Origin: a virus
IMG/VR virus record: IMGVR_UViG_3300042868_006787
Location: 1 to 64,000 of that record
DNA length: 64,000 nucleotides
Strand: one strand, 5' to 3'
Shown here: positions 26,001 to 35,433 of the stretch, one piece after another
How positions within the stretch are numbered: position 1 is the stretch's first letter
Layout of the letters: every line of letters begins with the position of its first letter
Notes under the pieces: model-generated
Databases searched by the model: none
Seen by the model: the letters and a program-made list of their open reading frames with translations, nothing else
What the model was told of the DNA's origin: nothing
Position numbers and translations under genes: made by a program

Positions 26001-27190
26001 ATAATACTATTTTCATTATTTTCATTAAAGGCCAACTCTTCATCAAAAATAGTAACGGTGCCATTAGAGGCAAGTAATTGGCCTACCGGAATAGCACCTT
26101 GGGACATATCAGACATTGTTTTTGTTATTTGAAAGTCTAAAACATTATTTGAAATATTTACAGAAAGTCTTGGAGACATTTCAATTAAATCAAAAACCGA
26201 ATCAAATTTATTCATTGATAAAACTACTATTCTTATTCCATCAATATAATCAAATTCATTATAAAAAAATGTATTATCTATCTTAGTAGTTTTTATCGGA
26301 TCAGAAATTTTTGTAACAAATGAAGTATTGTAGTCAACTGACTCAGATTTTAAAAACCATTCATTGTTTAAATATGACAATTCTAAATATCCATCTGGCC
26401 CAATGATATCAGAGTCGTCCAATCTTCTGCTATTTTGATCAACATTTAAAATATCTATCCAGTTATTATTTTTTAAAATTTGTACCTTAAATTTATTTGG
26501 AATGGTTTTATTTTGATTGCCATAAAATGGGCTAGAGTCTGTGCCAACAATGTCTTGAAAATTTCCAGGATCATTCTGCCCAACATTCGTTTGCATTTTT
26601 ACAACAATTCTATTGCACGGGACGCTTTCTTTGTATACGACAAAAGGACATGAGTCTTCTATATAGTTAATACCATTAATTGTTTTATTTGCGATACCTC
26701 TTTCAGTTCCATTTTCTTTTCTATAGGATGACCAGTATTTAAAAATATCGTTTCGTGATGACATGTAATATCTTGGAGCATTGTTTCCAAACATAACATT
26801 TGTTGGTATATATTTTTTATCAAAAAATGACATCTTGTTAATGCCAGATCTTGGCCTAAATGGTTTAAGACAATCCTCCAAAGAATAATATAAAGATTTT
26901 TTTTGATCTAAAGATTGAAATAGTTGTAGTGTGTCGTTGGTATTATATGTATTTTGTATTTGTTCATAAGATAATTCAGCATTTGTATAGTAATCTCCGC
27001 TGTCCTCTAAATCAAAAGTGTTAGGAATATTTTTATAAATACTAGAAATATCATTTGGTCTATATCTATAATTTCCTACCTTTTTAATGTTGCCAGGCAC
27101 GTTCATATTCCATTCAGCAATAACGACTGACTGCAAAGATATATCGTTGGATGTTTTTAAATATTCTACAAGGTCACTATTGCTAAACAC
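23030..27190 (-). CDS. Large minor tail protein (tail tip / tail-associated, LamG-like insert)
   Basis: A 1386-residue protein directly after the distal-tail-like gene, where siphoviruses encode the protein that builds the tail tip. The first half is beta-rich with the tail-hub style (MSDMSQGAIPVGQLLASNGTV, LAQVLNELAVSTQTAMFFDE). The region around 880-1120 has the jelly-roll pattern of a LamG/concanavalin sugar-binding domain (FYLYINNKLIGIVDD, NVSLFVRGSSKCMFENIYA). The end (KMKPKKL-like, LVQIDYNKDGVDLI) returns to hub style. The start is GTG 27190 with GAGG 6 bases upstream. Confidence 0.75.
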   Translation of the reverse strand: MFSNSDLVEYLKTSNDISLQSVVIAEWNMNVPGNIKKVGNYRYRPNDISSIYKNIPNTFDLEDSGDYYTNAELSYEQIQNTYNTNDTLQLFQSLDQKKSLYYSLEDCLKPFRPRSGINKMSFFDKKYIPTNVMFGNNAPRYYMSSRNDIFKYWSSYRKENGTERGIANKTINGINYIEDSCPFVVYKESVPCNRIVVKMQTNVGQNDPGNFQDIVGTDSSPFYGNQNKTIPNKFKVQILKNNNWIDILNVDQNSRRLDDSDIIGPDGYLELSYLNNEWFLKSESVDYNTSFVTKISDPIKTTKIDNTFFYNEFDYIDGIRIVVLSMNKFDSVFDLIEMSPRLSVNISNNVLDFQITKTMSDMSQGAIPVGQLLASNGTVTIFDEELAFNENNENSIIKNYLNKNIKFVFYENIYNDNLTINYFVPIKTLYSDNFPQATDDGSTISISLRDFYFYFESQTAPRMLLTDVSLSFAISTLLDSVGFSNYTFKRIGLEKDPIIPYFFIAPDQSLAQVLNELAVSTQTAMFFDEYNNFTIMSKNYIMPEAGERESSFTLVGTNNQQELKGIMNNQENLDVIKNKPLSSDLPNIISISSQDKKIYNDGKINYTSRYIQRSYGSIKQSTLVDKEKTWIYKPSLLWEASGEDVLKTINSQVDKQSSFVLGAVPINSDLPISIPSVSNGFIIDNTVDLGENVYWLTKYKGYFYSSGEVIRYDAVQFNITGIGNIWISNNQEYQEYMGSLPFNGKIYPTGLIRILANPYYETIDGDTKIKNGPVFEHGRGQFGTLVASHTAGISNNWTEDTYLRGCNMKSNYLFTTSPEIEYPIDLTVGAAGVNNTLAKKCSRTGIIKNFMTSNYLTETELNSLQSTQTGTIQSSALVMSGPSFSSTDTPVDFISYVYKPLDSSYKHFGTRMRIVGSVNTSEDRLQTPIGSTTYYQVPTTQPNQSTNIGGGSGGLGIMINPETNNGYYFEIIALSEKNIESYLKIKSDGSSENNISNIVFYKIKKDSAGNAIPIKLWSGLTNILVDDGKFTGQYRMSGEENPTVYDLAVEYSNVGTTRKFYLYINNKLIGIVDDTDPLPVYNNVSLFVRGSSKCMFENIYALNENYSQNTVFNVADSISSVFGANEINANSALRKYAMSGVVQSTYLEGISSLQPPKYNMYYDEFGSIFREVAYFNVKYDKAYPALYAKISPTPNTTKGYVVSGFQADSYGAEFLVFNATDSALNLDETGGNYLKIQGITFTQDTTYTVSVDDYFNKKSNFAELDNLDNNTIRSNLVSIQDYNYIKQSRLNHGISSFTLETPYIQTLSDAENILGWIVKKSMKPKKLVGAQIFSLPILQLGDLVQIDYNKDGVDLICSPAKQFVIYNMDYQRNSNGPSMTVYLAEV

Positions 27191-27191
27191 T

Positions 27192-27794
27192 TTAGACCTC
27201 TTCTAGCGTTATATTAATATTCCATAGGTCATGATTAGTAAATCCTCTTTTTACTACAGAATAAGAAAAATCTCTAAAATACATTTGAACAATTTGATTA
27301 TATTTTGTTTTATCATCATATCTATCATATGCTAAATAAACCCAAAATGGTCCTTTGTGATTTTCATACCATCCTAATAATTCTAATCCCCCTGCACCAC
27401 CATCAACAGTAAATTCGCCTAAGCCTCCACGAAGATTTGTCAATCCATTAGAATCAAAAGATGGGTTATCTATGTATGACTTTGATGGCAACAATTGCCA
27501 AGAAGTTGATAAATTAATTTTATCTGCTATGTTATAGGCTCTCATGTTTCCGTTAATCATTCTTTCTCTTTTTTGAATTCTTTCTTGGCCAAAAGACAGT
27601 TCATTCCTATTGTGATCTGATAAAATTAAAAATGTATTTTTCTCATTTTCTGATACGCCAGTCAAATTTGATCCAATTTCGTATCCATCAGGATAATAGA
27701 ATCCGTTAGATAGGGTTCCTGGATTTTCAGACCAAAGCATAGCCTGTGGCAGTACATATCTACGTCTACCTGCTAAATACGCTGCACTAGCCAT
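27192..27794 (-). CDS. Distal-tail-like protein, 200 residues
   Basis: A 200-residue protein placed between tape measure and tail-tip protein, the position of the distal tail protein. Features fit a structural protein: RRRYVLPQAMLWSENPG near the start and an aromatic, beta-rich end (GPFWVYLAYDRYDD ... QMYFRDFSYSVVKRGF). The ATG overlaps the tape measure stop as TGATG. The call rests on gene order more than on sequence. Confidence 0.65.
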   Translation of the reverse strand: MASAAYLAGRRRYVLPQAMLWSENPGTLSNGFYYPDGYEIGSNLTGVSENEKNTFLILSDHNRNELSFGQERIQKRERMINGNMRAYNIADKINLSTSWQLLPSKSYIDNPSFDSNGLTNLRGGLGEFTVDGGAGGLELLGWYENHKGPFWVYLAYDRYDDKTKYNQIVQMYFRDFSYSVVKRGFTNHDLWNINITLEEV

Positions 27795-30700
27795 CAGTAT
27801 CTATTCCCCCTCAATCTTTGAGCATCCATATTTCTAATTTGTGTAATTACTGTTCTTGCAATGTCGTCTGGGCTTGCAGAAGTTCCGTTTACCCCAACAC
27901 TTAAACTATAATTATACACTGAAGTGTTGCTATTTTTTGCTGAGTTATTGCTAACCACATTTACTGCAGGAGTTCCTCCAAGTGATAAACTTCCTGGATA
28001 TTTAGACTCATTCATCCTTTCTAGTAATGGTCCAAATTTTTGTGAAGCAGCCCTATTCATGACAAATTCTCCTGGAGTAAGCATGGTAGGAACTTTATCT
28101 AGCATTCCACTTCCAGAAACAACGCCTCCATACATTTTTCCTGGAACTTTAACTGTTGTTCCGTTAAAGATTGTATTTCCATTATTATATTTAGGATTGC
28201 TGGTTAATACTGGGTTTATGGCAAGCAATTCTTTTACGGTTGTATTGTTTGCCTTAGCAATACTAGATAATGTTTGTCCGTTTTTGGCTGTAACGCTTAT
28301 AAGGTTTGTTTTGGCTGGGGGTTTGTCTTTCTCTTCGTCATTTTTAATTTTATCCTTTGGGTCTTCAACTGCTCCTGTAATGCCTCCTAGATCTGCTGAT
28401 GTTTTACTGCCTAGAGTCGCCCATAAAATTGCCATTCTCTTTAAAACGTTTTCTGCGCTTTCTAATGCTTTAATATAATCTTTAGTTTTAACTTCTGCAC
28501 TTTTAATAGCAAGTTCTGCTTCTGCATATTTTAGTCTTTGTTGTTCAATAAGTTTTATTTCGTTATCAAGTAGTCCTTGTGCTTTTGCTAACTCCCCAAC
28601 TTTTAAGTTATAGTTTTTATCTTGAAGCACAACAATTTCTGCTGCAACAACTGCCTGCTTTTGTTCTAGAGAGTATATTTCTTCTCCCAAGGTATAAATT
28701 TTTTGTTCAATTTGAAGTTTAGATAATCCGCCTGCTGATCTTAAAGCATTTATTTCATTGGTTTGGGCAATCTCTAAAGCATTTAAACTTTGCTCTTTTG
28801 CATAAACCTGTTCTTGATTTCTAATATCTTGTACTATTTGTGCTGCCTGAGAAATATCTCCAGTTGTTAATGCATCAGCAAGGGAAATTTTAGACTTTTG
28901 TTGATCGGCAATTCTTTGGTTAATTGAATAAACTTGCTCTAAAGCGTCCCTCTGTTTGCCATATTTTTCAGTTATTGTTGAGGCTGTTTTTTCTATTAAG
29001 GAAAGATCGTGGTTTAGTTCTGTGATTTCAGACTGACGTTGTTGAATTGGTCTGTCATAAGTGATCTCAGAGTAGCGTTGTTTGGCCTCTATTGCTTTTT
29101 CGTTTGCTTCAATTAAACCATTTACTCTATCAATTTCTGGTTGATATTTAGCCCTAGCCTGCTGTTCTTGAACATCTAGCATTTCACTAACTTTGGCCAT
29201 ATCATTTCTAAATGCTGTAATTGGGTCATTTTGTCTTGCTGTTTTATCAATTAAATCTTTTGCAGTTTTATATGTTTCTATCCACTTTTCTAACTCTTTA
29301 ATATCTTTTATACGTGAAATAGCAATTGCCAAGTTTGCATCAGCAACTAACTCTAAGGCCTGTGCTTGATTTACTCCTGCTGCAGTTAACCTTACAAATG
29401 CAGTTCTTTGTGCTTGCGCTCCATTAATTGCATTTATTTGTTCAGCATTAAATAAACCAAGTGCCTTTTCGTCAAATGCTTTTTGAGCAGCCTTTCCCAA
29501 AGCAGTTATTGTAACTATGCCATCTTTTGCCACTTTAATTAACTTATTTTGAATTGCTTTTTCTGCTCCGCCGACCCAATCAATAAAATCTGTATTTGCA
29601 CCAAGGCTTGCTAATTGTTGATCAATGCCATTAAATATTTTAATGTCTTTGGCTCCACCAAGAACTCTTAGAAGTTCTCCTGCGCCTTTAGTTGCATTTA
29701 TTGTGGCATCTCTTGTTCTCTTAAGATTAATTAAAATATCGTCAAATGTGGTATCTCTATTGCCACTTTGTACATTTTTATTACCACCTGGGATTGTGTT
29801 ATCTATACTAATCTTTGTTACTTTTTGTGCAAGTTCGGCCAAATAATCTAATACAGTTTTGTCTGGATTTTGTGTTAGCCAATTTTGAATTGCTTCTGCA
29901 TTATTGCCCTCAATGTTTGCTACTGTCGTAAGTGTCTGCAAATATACCTTTTGTTGTTCTGGTGGAAGGTTGCTAAAATATTCTTGATCTTTTCTTAAAA
30001 CCTCCATCTCTTTTGCCCCTAATATTTTTGTTGCAATTTCTAAATCAATTTTTCCTTTTTGCTCATTAATTTTATCTATTGTTGATTGTAGGTTTGCTGC
30101 TTCAATTGGATTATTACTATAATATGTTAATGCAACTTCAATATCCATAACATTTCCAACCCTACTTATATCTGCAAAAAGTTTTAGATATTTTTCTGCT
30201 TCTTCTGAAGTTTTACCACTAATGTCCGCAATAAATTTTGTCTGCTGTTCTTTAAGCGGATTTCCATTTTTATCCTGGAATAGGTTAACAACTGACATGG
30301 CTTGATTAGCAAAAGCACCACCAAACTTTGTAACAATATTCATAACTTTGGTTAAAGTTTCTGAATCTTGTCCAAATGTTTCCATTAAATTAACAATTTG
30401 CATTGGGTCCATTTGACCAGATGCTAGTTGCATTTTTAAAGTAAATTGTGCTTCTTTAGACAAAGACGAACCACCTAATAAATCTGTAGCAAGCGGTGCT
30501 ATATCTGCCATAGCAGTATCTTTATATTTACTTGTAATCTGTTTGTCTAATCCAGTTTCAAGCGCTCCACGAACTGCTCCAGATGAATTTTTATATGTGT
30601 TTTGTATATCTGTAACTAATTTTCCATTTTGCTCAAGCAGTGTAGTGTTTGCTCGTTGATATTCATTTTGCAATTGAATTGCTTTTACAGTGTCTCCAGC

Positions 30701-33700
30701 AGCCTTAGCGTTAGCAATTCTTTGTTCATACTCAAGTCTTAAAGAGTCTTGCATTTGTTGGCTTTGTTCTAAAGCCATTTTTTGCATAGCAACATTTGCT
30801 CCAGATGCCCTGCCAAGTTTTTCTTGTTGTCCTTTTTGACTATACCATAATGCTCCAGCACCAATTGCTGCACCGATTGCTGCGCCAATTGCAGTTCCAA
30901 CAACTGGAACAACTGATCCAGCAGTGGCACCAACTGCTGTAGCCCCTAACACTCCACCGCCAATCGCACCCATTGCACCTAAACCTATTGCGCCAACCTT
31001 TGTTTGTGTTTTTGTCATTGCTCCTGCTCCAGCAGATGATAAAAGTTTTGATTGTTTTGCCAAACCTTGACGTGATTCTTCCATCAGCGTTACTCTTAAC
31101 TTTAATGGGTCTTTCATTAGATTTTCTCCATTAACGCCAATCAAATCTATAAGTTTTGCATTAACACTAATTCCAAATGAATAGTCTCCTATTTCTGATG
31201 CTATGTTGGCAGCAATACTTCTGGCTTGTGCTGGATTAATTGCGCCCGCAGCAATTCCGGTTGCTAACTGATTTAATAATTGCCCCTGTGCAGATTGAGT
31301 CCCCCCAGTTTTAATAGATTCAGAAACACCAGACACCATAGATTTGCCTGTTTCAGACTTAACAAAGTTTTCGCCAAATGTTGTTTTACCAGTTTGGACT
31401 GCAAAAGGATTAAGAAGATTCCCCCTTCTTCTATCCATAATTTCTCCAGCACTTACCCTGTTTGAAAATATAGCAAGATCTTGTATTGCCTTATCTCCAC
31501 TTCCCATCGCCTCAGACATTTTCATAGCACTATCTTGTGCGCTATCAAATGCCCTTCTAATAAGAACAACAGATGCTGCTAACGCTGTTAATCCTGCTGC
31601 TGCTGCACCTAGTGGATTTGCAAGCATTGGAGCAATCATTGCTAACCCAGAAACTCCCATAGCAACATTTCCTAAACCAGTATTTCCTGTGGCATAACCA
31701 GCCATTGCAGCAGTTCCTGCAACCATAGACATTGGACCTGCTATGCTGGTCATACGGTTCATTCTTTGTGCTTTTGCTTCTCTTTTTGATTGTTTATCAT
31801 TTTGTGTATTTTCTTTAGATGAATCAGTATTTTTTTCTATTGCATCAATAAGTTTAGATTCTGGAACATATAGGCCACTTGCAGTTTGTGAAAATGATTT
31901 TCCAGTCATTAAGGATGAATCTTCTGCTCCACCCATTGCACCAGAAAATCTTGGACCCTTGACGCCGTATGGAAAAATTCTTGCCAAATTAGATGTAGGC
32001 ATAAGTCTTGTATCTCTTGGATTTGCTGTTATTGTTTTACCACTTGGTTTTGGTTCTCCAGTTTGTCCACCAACTACGCCAGTTTTTCCATCTTTAGTTT
32101 GATAAATTTCTCCTTTGGCTACTGCCAGAGTAGATGCTGTAGATTGGTAGCCTTTTGCTAAAGATTTATCTGAAAAATAAATTCTATTGGCCTTTGACCC
32201 ACGACCAAGACTTACCTCTTTTCCATCATTAGTTGTAACAATAAGACTCTTTGTTCCAGTTGCTCCAGATTGTCTTTGTCTTGTTTCAACTCTAAAATCT
32301 TTAATAATCCCAGCACGTTTTGCTTGCTCTAAAACTTGAGCGCTAGTTTGAGGGGTAGACCCTAATCCTTTTCCTAAAGAGTATCCGCCAATTCTGTCAT
32401 ACTGACTTAGCATTTTTTGATATGCTGGAGTAGATTTAATATTGTCAGGAACATTCTTAAAAGCATTTTCTATAACAGCATCAGTAACCCTTGGAGATCT
32501 TCTTATTTGATCCATCATTGCTGAATCAATTGCTTGAGTTTGTGATGAAGTTAGTCCTGAAGGTGCCCACTTGTTTGGGCGACTTGCCCATTCTCTTTCA
32601 AAATCGCCTAACGACACACCATTTCTTGTTGCCAAACCTTTATTTAGGTTAGGATCAAATGAAAGTGCTAAAGAACCATATGCTCTTGCTTCTGGAGATT
32701 TTCCTGTTGCTTTTAACACATCTCTATATACTTGGGCTTGAAGTTTTTCATTTTCTGTTAGTCTTCCTTGTGCAATTATGTCATCTATATTTGTTAATCT
32801 TCCCCCGCCTACGTGAGTATAGTCATCTCCTGCAGAAACAGTTCCCTTTCCGTATTTTTTAATTTTTCCAGTAACAAGCGCTGCCACAAGTGGTTTATAT
32901 CTATTATCTTGTGCAGTATCTGTAGGAATAACAGCCTCTCCTGGCATTAATAAAGATGGGACAGAATCTTTTCCTGGAGTTCCACCGACAACGCCAGTTG
33001 TGCCTGATGCAAATTTCTTAGGGCCAAGATTTCTAAATCCTGGATTCATCATTCCTGGATTTGTTCTGGCAAAATTTGCTGCTGCTACTGTTGCGTCAAT
33101 ATATGCTTTTCTTAATGCTTGAACTGCTACTGCTTCTATTGTAAATGATTGAGTAAGTCTGTTGTGCGCCTGATCCAATGAAGTTGCAACTGTTGCTGCT
33201 TCTAGTTGTTCTGAATTTAAATAATTTGTTTGATCAGCCAAAACTTTGGTACTAGCCCCAGATTTTAAAAATCCAGCCCTTAGTGTTCCAAACAATTTAA
33301 CAATATTTGCCGTAGCATTTAAAACTAAACCAAATGTCATTAACAACACAGGGCCAATAACTCCAACTAAAGTTCCTGCTACAACAATAAACTTTTTAGT
33401 ACCTTCACTCAAATTATCAAATTTATCTAATAAGGATCCTATAACCTTTACCATAGGAGTTACGGCTTGCAAAAATGTTTTTCCTATTGGCGCAATTGCA
33501 ACTTTTAATTTTTCAACAGATTCTCTAAAGTCAGTTCCTATAGCATTTTCTACAGTCTTTAATTCTCGTTCAGATAAAATTGCAAGTTCTTCAATTGACG
33601 CTGAGGCAAGGCCTAAGACCTTAGAAGCCTGAGTGCCTTCTTTTGTTATGTTCTGAAATAGTGTTGATAAACGTGAAAATTGAAACTTGCCGAATAGTTG

Positions 33701-35017
33701 TTCAATTGCACGGGAGCGATTTAGCGGATCTAGTGTGTCTAATGCCTGAGCAAAATCTACAACTGTTTCTCTAATATTGCCTTGGTTGCCCTCAACAATT
33801 GCTTTAATGTTAACTCCAAAACCAGCCAACATTTCGCTAGCCTTTTTGCTTGGATTAATTAATGATGCAAGACCAGACTTAAGTGCGTTAGCGCCTTCTG
33901 ATGCATTAATTCCTCCTTCTTTCATTGCGGTTAAGAAAAATGCTAAATCTTCAACAGATCCGCCAAGTTGTTTTATTACTGGGCCTGCTTTGGGGATTGC
34001 AACAGTTAAATCTTCAATAGATACTACAGTTTGGTTTTCTACTGCGTTAAGGAAGTTAATTTTACTTGCTAGGTCTTCTGCTGCTATTCCAAAAGCGTTT
34101 GTTACTGATATGGTCGTTTCTAGTGCTTGTTCTTGTTCTACCCCGCCAAGAACTGCAAGACGAGTTGCTTGTGCTACTTGTGCTGTAAGGTCTGCTCCAG
34201 TTTTACCCATTGCTGCTGCTTTGGCAGCCATTTCCATAGTTTCAGTAACTGCGACACCATATTTAGTAAACCCTTCAGCAAGAAGTTGTATTTCTTTTAA
34301 TGCTTTATTAGTTTCATCTGCAGTTGTAAAAATATCTCCATAGACACGTTTAAATTTAATGGCTTGTGCTTCAAGATCCATAAATGTTTTTGATGCTGCT
34401 GTTCCAAAATATGCAAGTGGTATTGTAAAACCTACCATTAATTGACGACCTGCCCACTGAGTGTTTTTACCAAAATTTAAAAGATTTGTAGATCCTTGCT
34501 TTAATAGTTGATTAAATAATGCTTGTTTCTGTGCTGCTAGCGCTGTTTTAGTTGCATAGTCATTCATGTCCAATGTTCTTGGAGTAATTGACATTGCCTT
34601 AATTGCTCCAGATGCATCACGACCCATTTTAATATATTGAGTCTGCATCTTTTTAACACGTTCTTCAGCAACTTTCCCGATAGTGTTAAATTCTTGTTTA
34701 AATAATTTTCCAAAAGTTCTGGTAGATCCGCCTGCATAACGGAAATACTCACGCATTGAAAGTTTGTTTGTTTCAAGTGAGTGAGTAAAGGATTCTGTAG
34801 AACTTCTTACTAATCCCATTTGGGCAGTAAATTTGCCCGTAGCATTAATTGAATTTAAAAGATTAGTAGATAGATTTTTTTGCGCTGCGACAGAGGCTGC
34901 GCTGCCTTTTGATAGAGATGAATGAAAGGCTGCTAGTTGCCTCTGTAAACTTTTTAATTCTGCTAAAGCGGCGGATGCATCTATACTTACGCCAATTTTA
35001 GCGTTTACATCAGCCAT
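27794..35017 (-). CDS. Tail tape measure protein with LysM domain
   Basis: At 2407 residues this is the longest gene and fixes tail length; at about 1.5 angstrom per residue it predicts a tail near 360 nm. It begins with the tape-measure core (ADVNAKIGVSIDASAALAEL), has long coiled coils, and hydrophobic stretches near 545, 1100-1150 and 1330-1380. Two VP.LL.PGE.V motifs are seen (VPSLLMPGEAVIP and VPTMLTPGEFVMN). A LysM peptidoglycan-binding domain lies near residues 2240-2292 (AKNGQTLSSIAKANNTTVKE), which may help the tape protein engage the cell wall. GGGGTG lies upstream of the ATG. Confidence 0.95.
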   Translation of the reverse strand: MADVNAKIGVSIDASAALAELKSLQRQLAAFHSSLSKGSAASVAAQKNLSTNLLNSINATGKFTAQMGLVRSSTESFTHSLETNKLSMREYFRYAGGSTRTFGKLFKQEFNTIGKVAEERVKKMQTQYIKMGRDASGAIKAMSITPRTLDMNDYATKTALAAQKQALFNQLLKQGSTNLLNFGKNTQWAGRQLMVGFTIPLAYFGTAASKTFMDLEAQAIKFKRVYGDIFTTADETNKALKEIQLLAEGFTKYGVAVTETMEMAAKAAAMGKTGADLTAQVAQATRLAVLGGVEQEQALETTISVTNAFGIAAEDLASKINFLNAVENQTVVSIEDLTVAIPKAGPVIKQLGGSVEDLAFFLTAMKEGGINASEGANALKSGLASLINPSKKASEMLAGFGVNIKAIVEGNQGNIRETVVDFAQALDTLDPLNRSRAIEQLFGKFQFSRLSTLFQNITKEGTQASKVLGLASASIEELAILSERELKTVENAIGTDFRESVEKLKVAIAPIGKTFLQAVTPMVKVIGSLLDKFDNLSEGTKKFIVVAGTLVGVIGPVLLMTFGLVLNATANIVKLFGTLRAGFLKSGASTKVLADQTNYLNSEQLEAATVATSLDQAHNRLTQSFTIEAVAVQALRKAYIDATVAAANFARTNPGMMNPGFRNLGPKKFASGTTGVVGGTPGKDSVPSLLMPGEAVIPTDTAQDNRYKPLVAALVTGKIKKYGKGTVSAGDDYTHVGGGRLTNIDDIIAQGRLTENEKLQAQVYRDVLKATGKSPEARAYGSLALSFDPNLNKGLATRNGVSLGDFEREWASRPNKWAPSGLTSSQTQAIDSAMMDQIRRSPRVTDAVIENAFKNVPDNIKSTPAYQKMLSQYDRIGGYSLGKGLGSTPQTSAQVLEQAKRAGIIKDFRVETRQRQSGATGTKSLIVTTNDGKEVSLGRGSKANRIYFSDKSLAKGYQSTASTLAVAKGEIYQTKDGKTGVVGGQTGEPKPSGKTITANPRDTRLMPTSNLARIFPYGVKGPRFSGAMGGAEDSSLMTGKSFSQTASGLYVPESKLIDAIEKNTDSSKENTQNDKQSKREAKAQRMNRMTSIAGPMSMVAGTAAMAGYATGNTGLGNVAMGVSGLAMIAPMLANPLGAAAAGLTALAASVVLIRRAFDSAQDSAMKMSEAMGSGDKAIQDLAIFSNRVSAGEIMDRRRGNLLNPFAVQTGKTTFGENFVKSETGKSMVSGVSESIKTGGTQSAQGQLLNQLATGIAAGAINPAQARSIAANIASEIGDYSFGISVNAKLIDLIGVNGENLMKDPLKLRVTLMEESRQGLAKQSKLLSSAGAGAMTKTQTKVGAIGLGAMGAIGGGVLGATAVGATAGSVVPVVGTAIGAAIGAAIGAGALWYSQKGQQEKLGRASGANVAMQKMALEQSQQMQDSLRLEYEQRIANAKAAGDTVKAIQLQNEYQRANTTLLEQNGKLVTDIQNTYKNSSGAVRGALETGLDKQITSKYKDTAMADIAPLATDLLGGSSLSKEAQFTLKMQLASGQMDPMQIVNLMETFGQDSETLTKVMNIVTKFGGAFANQAMSVVNLFQDKNGNPLKEQQTKFIADISGKTSEEAEKYLKLFADISRVGNVMDIEVALTYYSNNPIEAANLQSTIDKINEQKGKIDLEIATKILGAKEMEVLRKDQEYFSNLPPEQQKVYLQTLTTVANIEGNNAEAIQNWLTQNPDKTVLDYLAELAQKVTKISIDNTIPGGNKNVQSGNRDTTFDDILINLKRTRDATINATKGAGELLRVLGGAKDIKIFNGIDQQLASLGANTDFIDWVGGAEKAIQNKLIKVAKDGIVTITALGKAAQKAFDEKALGLFNAEQINAINGAQAQRTAFVRLTAAGVNQAQALELVADANLAIAISRIKDIKELEKWIETYKTAKDLIDKTARQNDPITAFRNDMAKVSEMLDVQEQQARAKYQPEIDRVNGLIEANEKAIEAKQRYSEITYDRPIQQRQSEITELNHDLSLIEKTASTITEKYGKQRDALEQVYSINQRIADQQKSKISLADALTTGDISQAAQIVQDIRNQEQVYAKEQSLNALEIAQTNEINALRSAGGLSKLQIEQKIYTLGEEIYSLEQKQAVVAAEIVVLQDKNYNLKVGELAKAQGLLDNEIKLIEQQRLKYAEAELAIKSAEVKTKDYIKALESAENVLKRMAILWATLGSKTSADLGGITGAVEDPKDKIKNDEEKDKPPAKTNLISVTAKNGQTLSSIAKANNTTVKELLAINPVLTSNPKYNNGNTIFNGTTVKVPGKMYGGVVSGSGMLDKVPTMLTPGEFVMNRAASQKFGPLLERMNESKYPGSLSLGGTPAVNVVSNNSAKNSNTSVYNYSLSVGVNGTSASPDDIARTVITQIRNMDAQRLRGNRY

Positions 35018-35036
35018 TCATTTACACCCCGTTTAT

Positions 35037-35372
35037 TTATTCGTTATTTGCAAGTACTGTATTTAAAAGAGCATTTGCATCTGCTAATTTAATTCCAGAG
35101 GCTGCTTCAATAATTTTATAAGTTGTTGGAAGATCTAATATTTCTTCTAACTTATCAATGTCTTTAGATAATTCAGGACTAAATTGCTCCATAGCAATTT
35201 GAGCACATTCTACGAGTAATGTCATAGACTTATCATTATCTTCGGCTACTGCTGCGACCTGCTCAAACTTCTTCATAAATGGTCTTAACAACGAAAGTTT
35301 TAGTGGTCTAACACTAATCTTTGTTCCATCCATCAAGACGAGTTCTGTTCCTTCTGATTTTACTGTTGGCAT
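35037..35372 (-). CDS. Tail assembly chaperone, short form
   Basis: A 111-residue protein homologous over its full length to the first half of the 226-residue gene upstream (ISVRPLKLSLLRPFMKKFEQ against IEVSPLKIKYLREFMDTFQL; LVECAQIAMEQFSPELSK against LIECIRICMKQFHPEWSK). Position just before the tape measure gene defines tail chaperones, which coat the tape protein during tube assembly. It has its own ribosome site (GGAAGGGAAG) and promoter. It corresponds to the short product that most phages make from one gene by frameshifting. Confidence 0.8.
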   Translation of the reverse strand: MPTVKSEGTELVLMDGTKISVRPLKLSLLRPFMKKFEQVAAVAEDNDKSMTLLVECAQIAMEQFSPELSKDIDKLEEILDLPTTYKIIEAASGIKLADANALLNTVLANNE

Positions 35373-35402
35373 ATACTTCCCTTCCTGTTTAGGTTGAACT
35401 TA

Positions 35403-35411
35403 ATTATATCA
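35403..35411 (-). promoter_or_regulatory. Extended -10 promoter before the short tail chaperone
   Basis: The minus strand reads TGATATAAT, 30 bases before the ATG at 35372, with GGAAGGGAAG between. It would allow the short chaperone and the tape measure gene to be expressed apart from the long chaperone. Confidence 0.6.
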
Positions 35412-35433
35412 CAAAACCTTGTTTTTTTATACA

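Noticed and set aside
33777-34343. Plus-strand open frame (188 residues) opposite the tape measure gene, with similar ones at 27924 and 33246
   Set aside because: These are shadows of the tape measure gene; composition mirrors that gene and no start signals are present.
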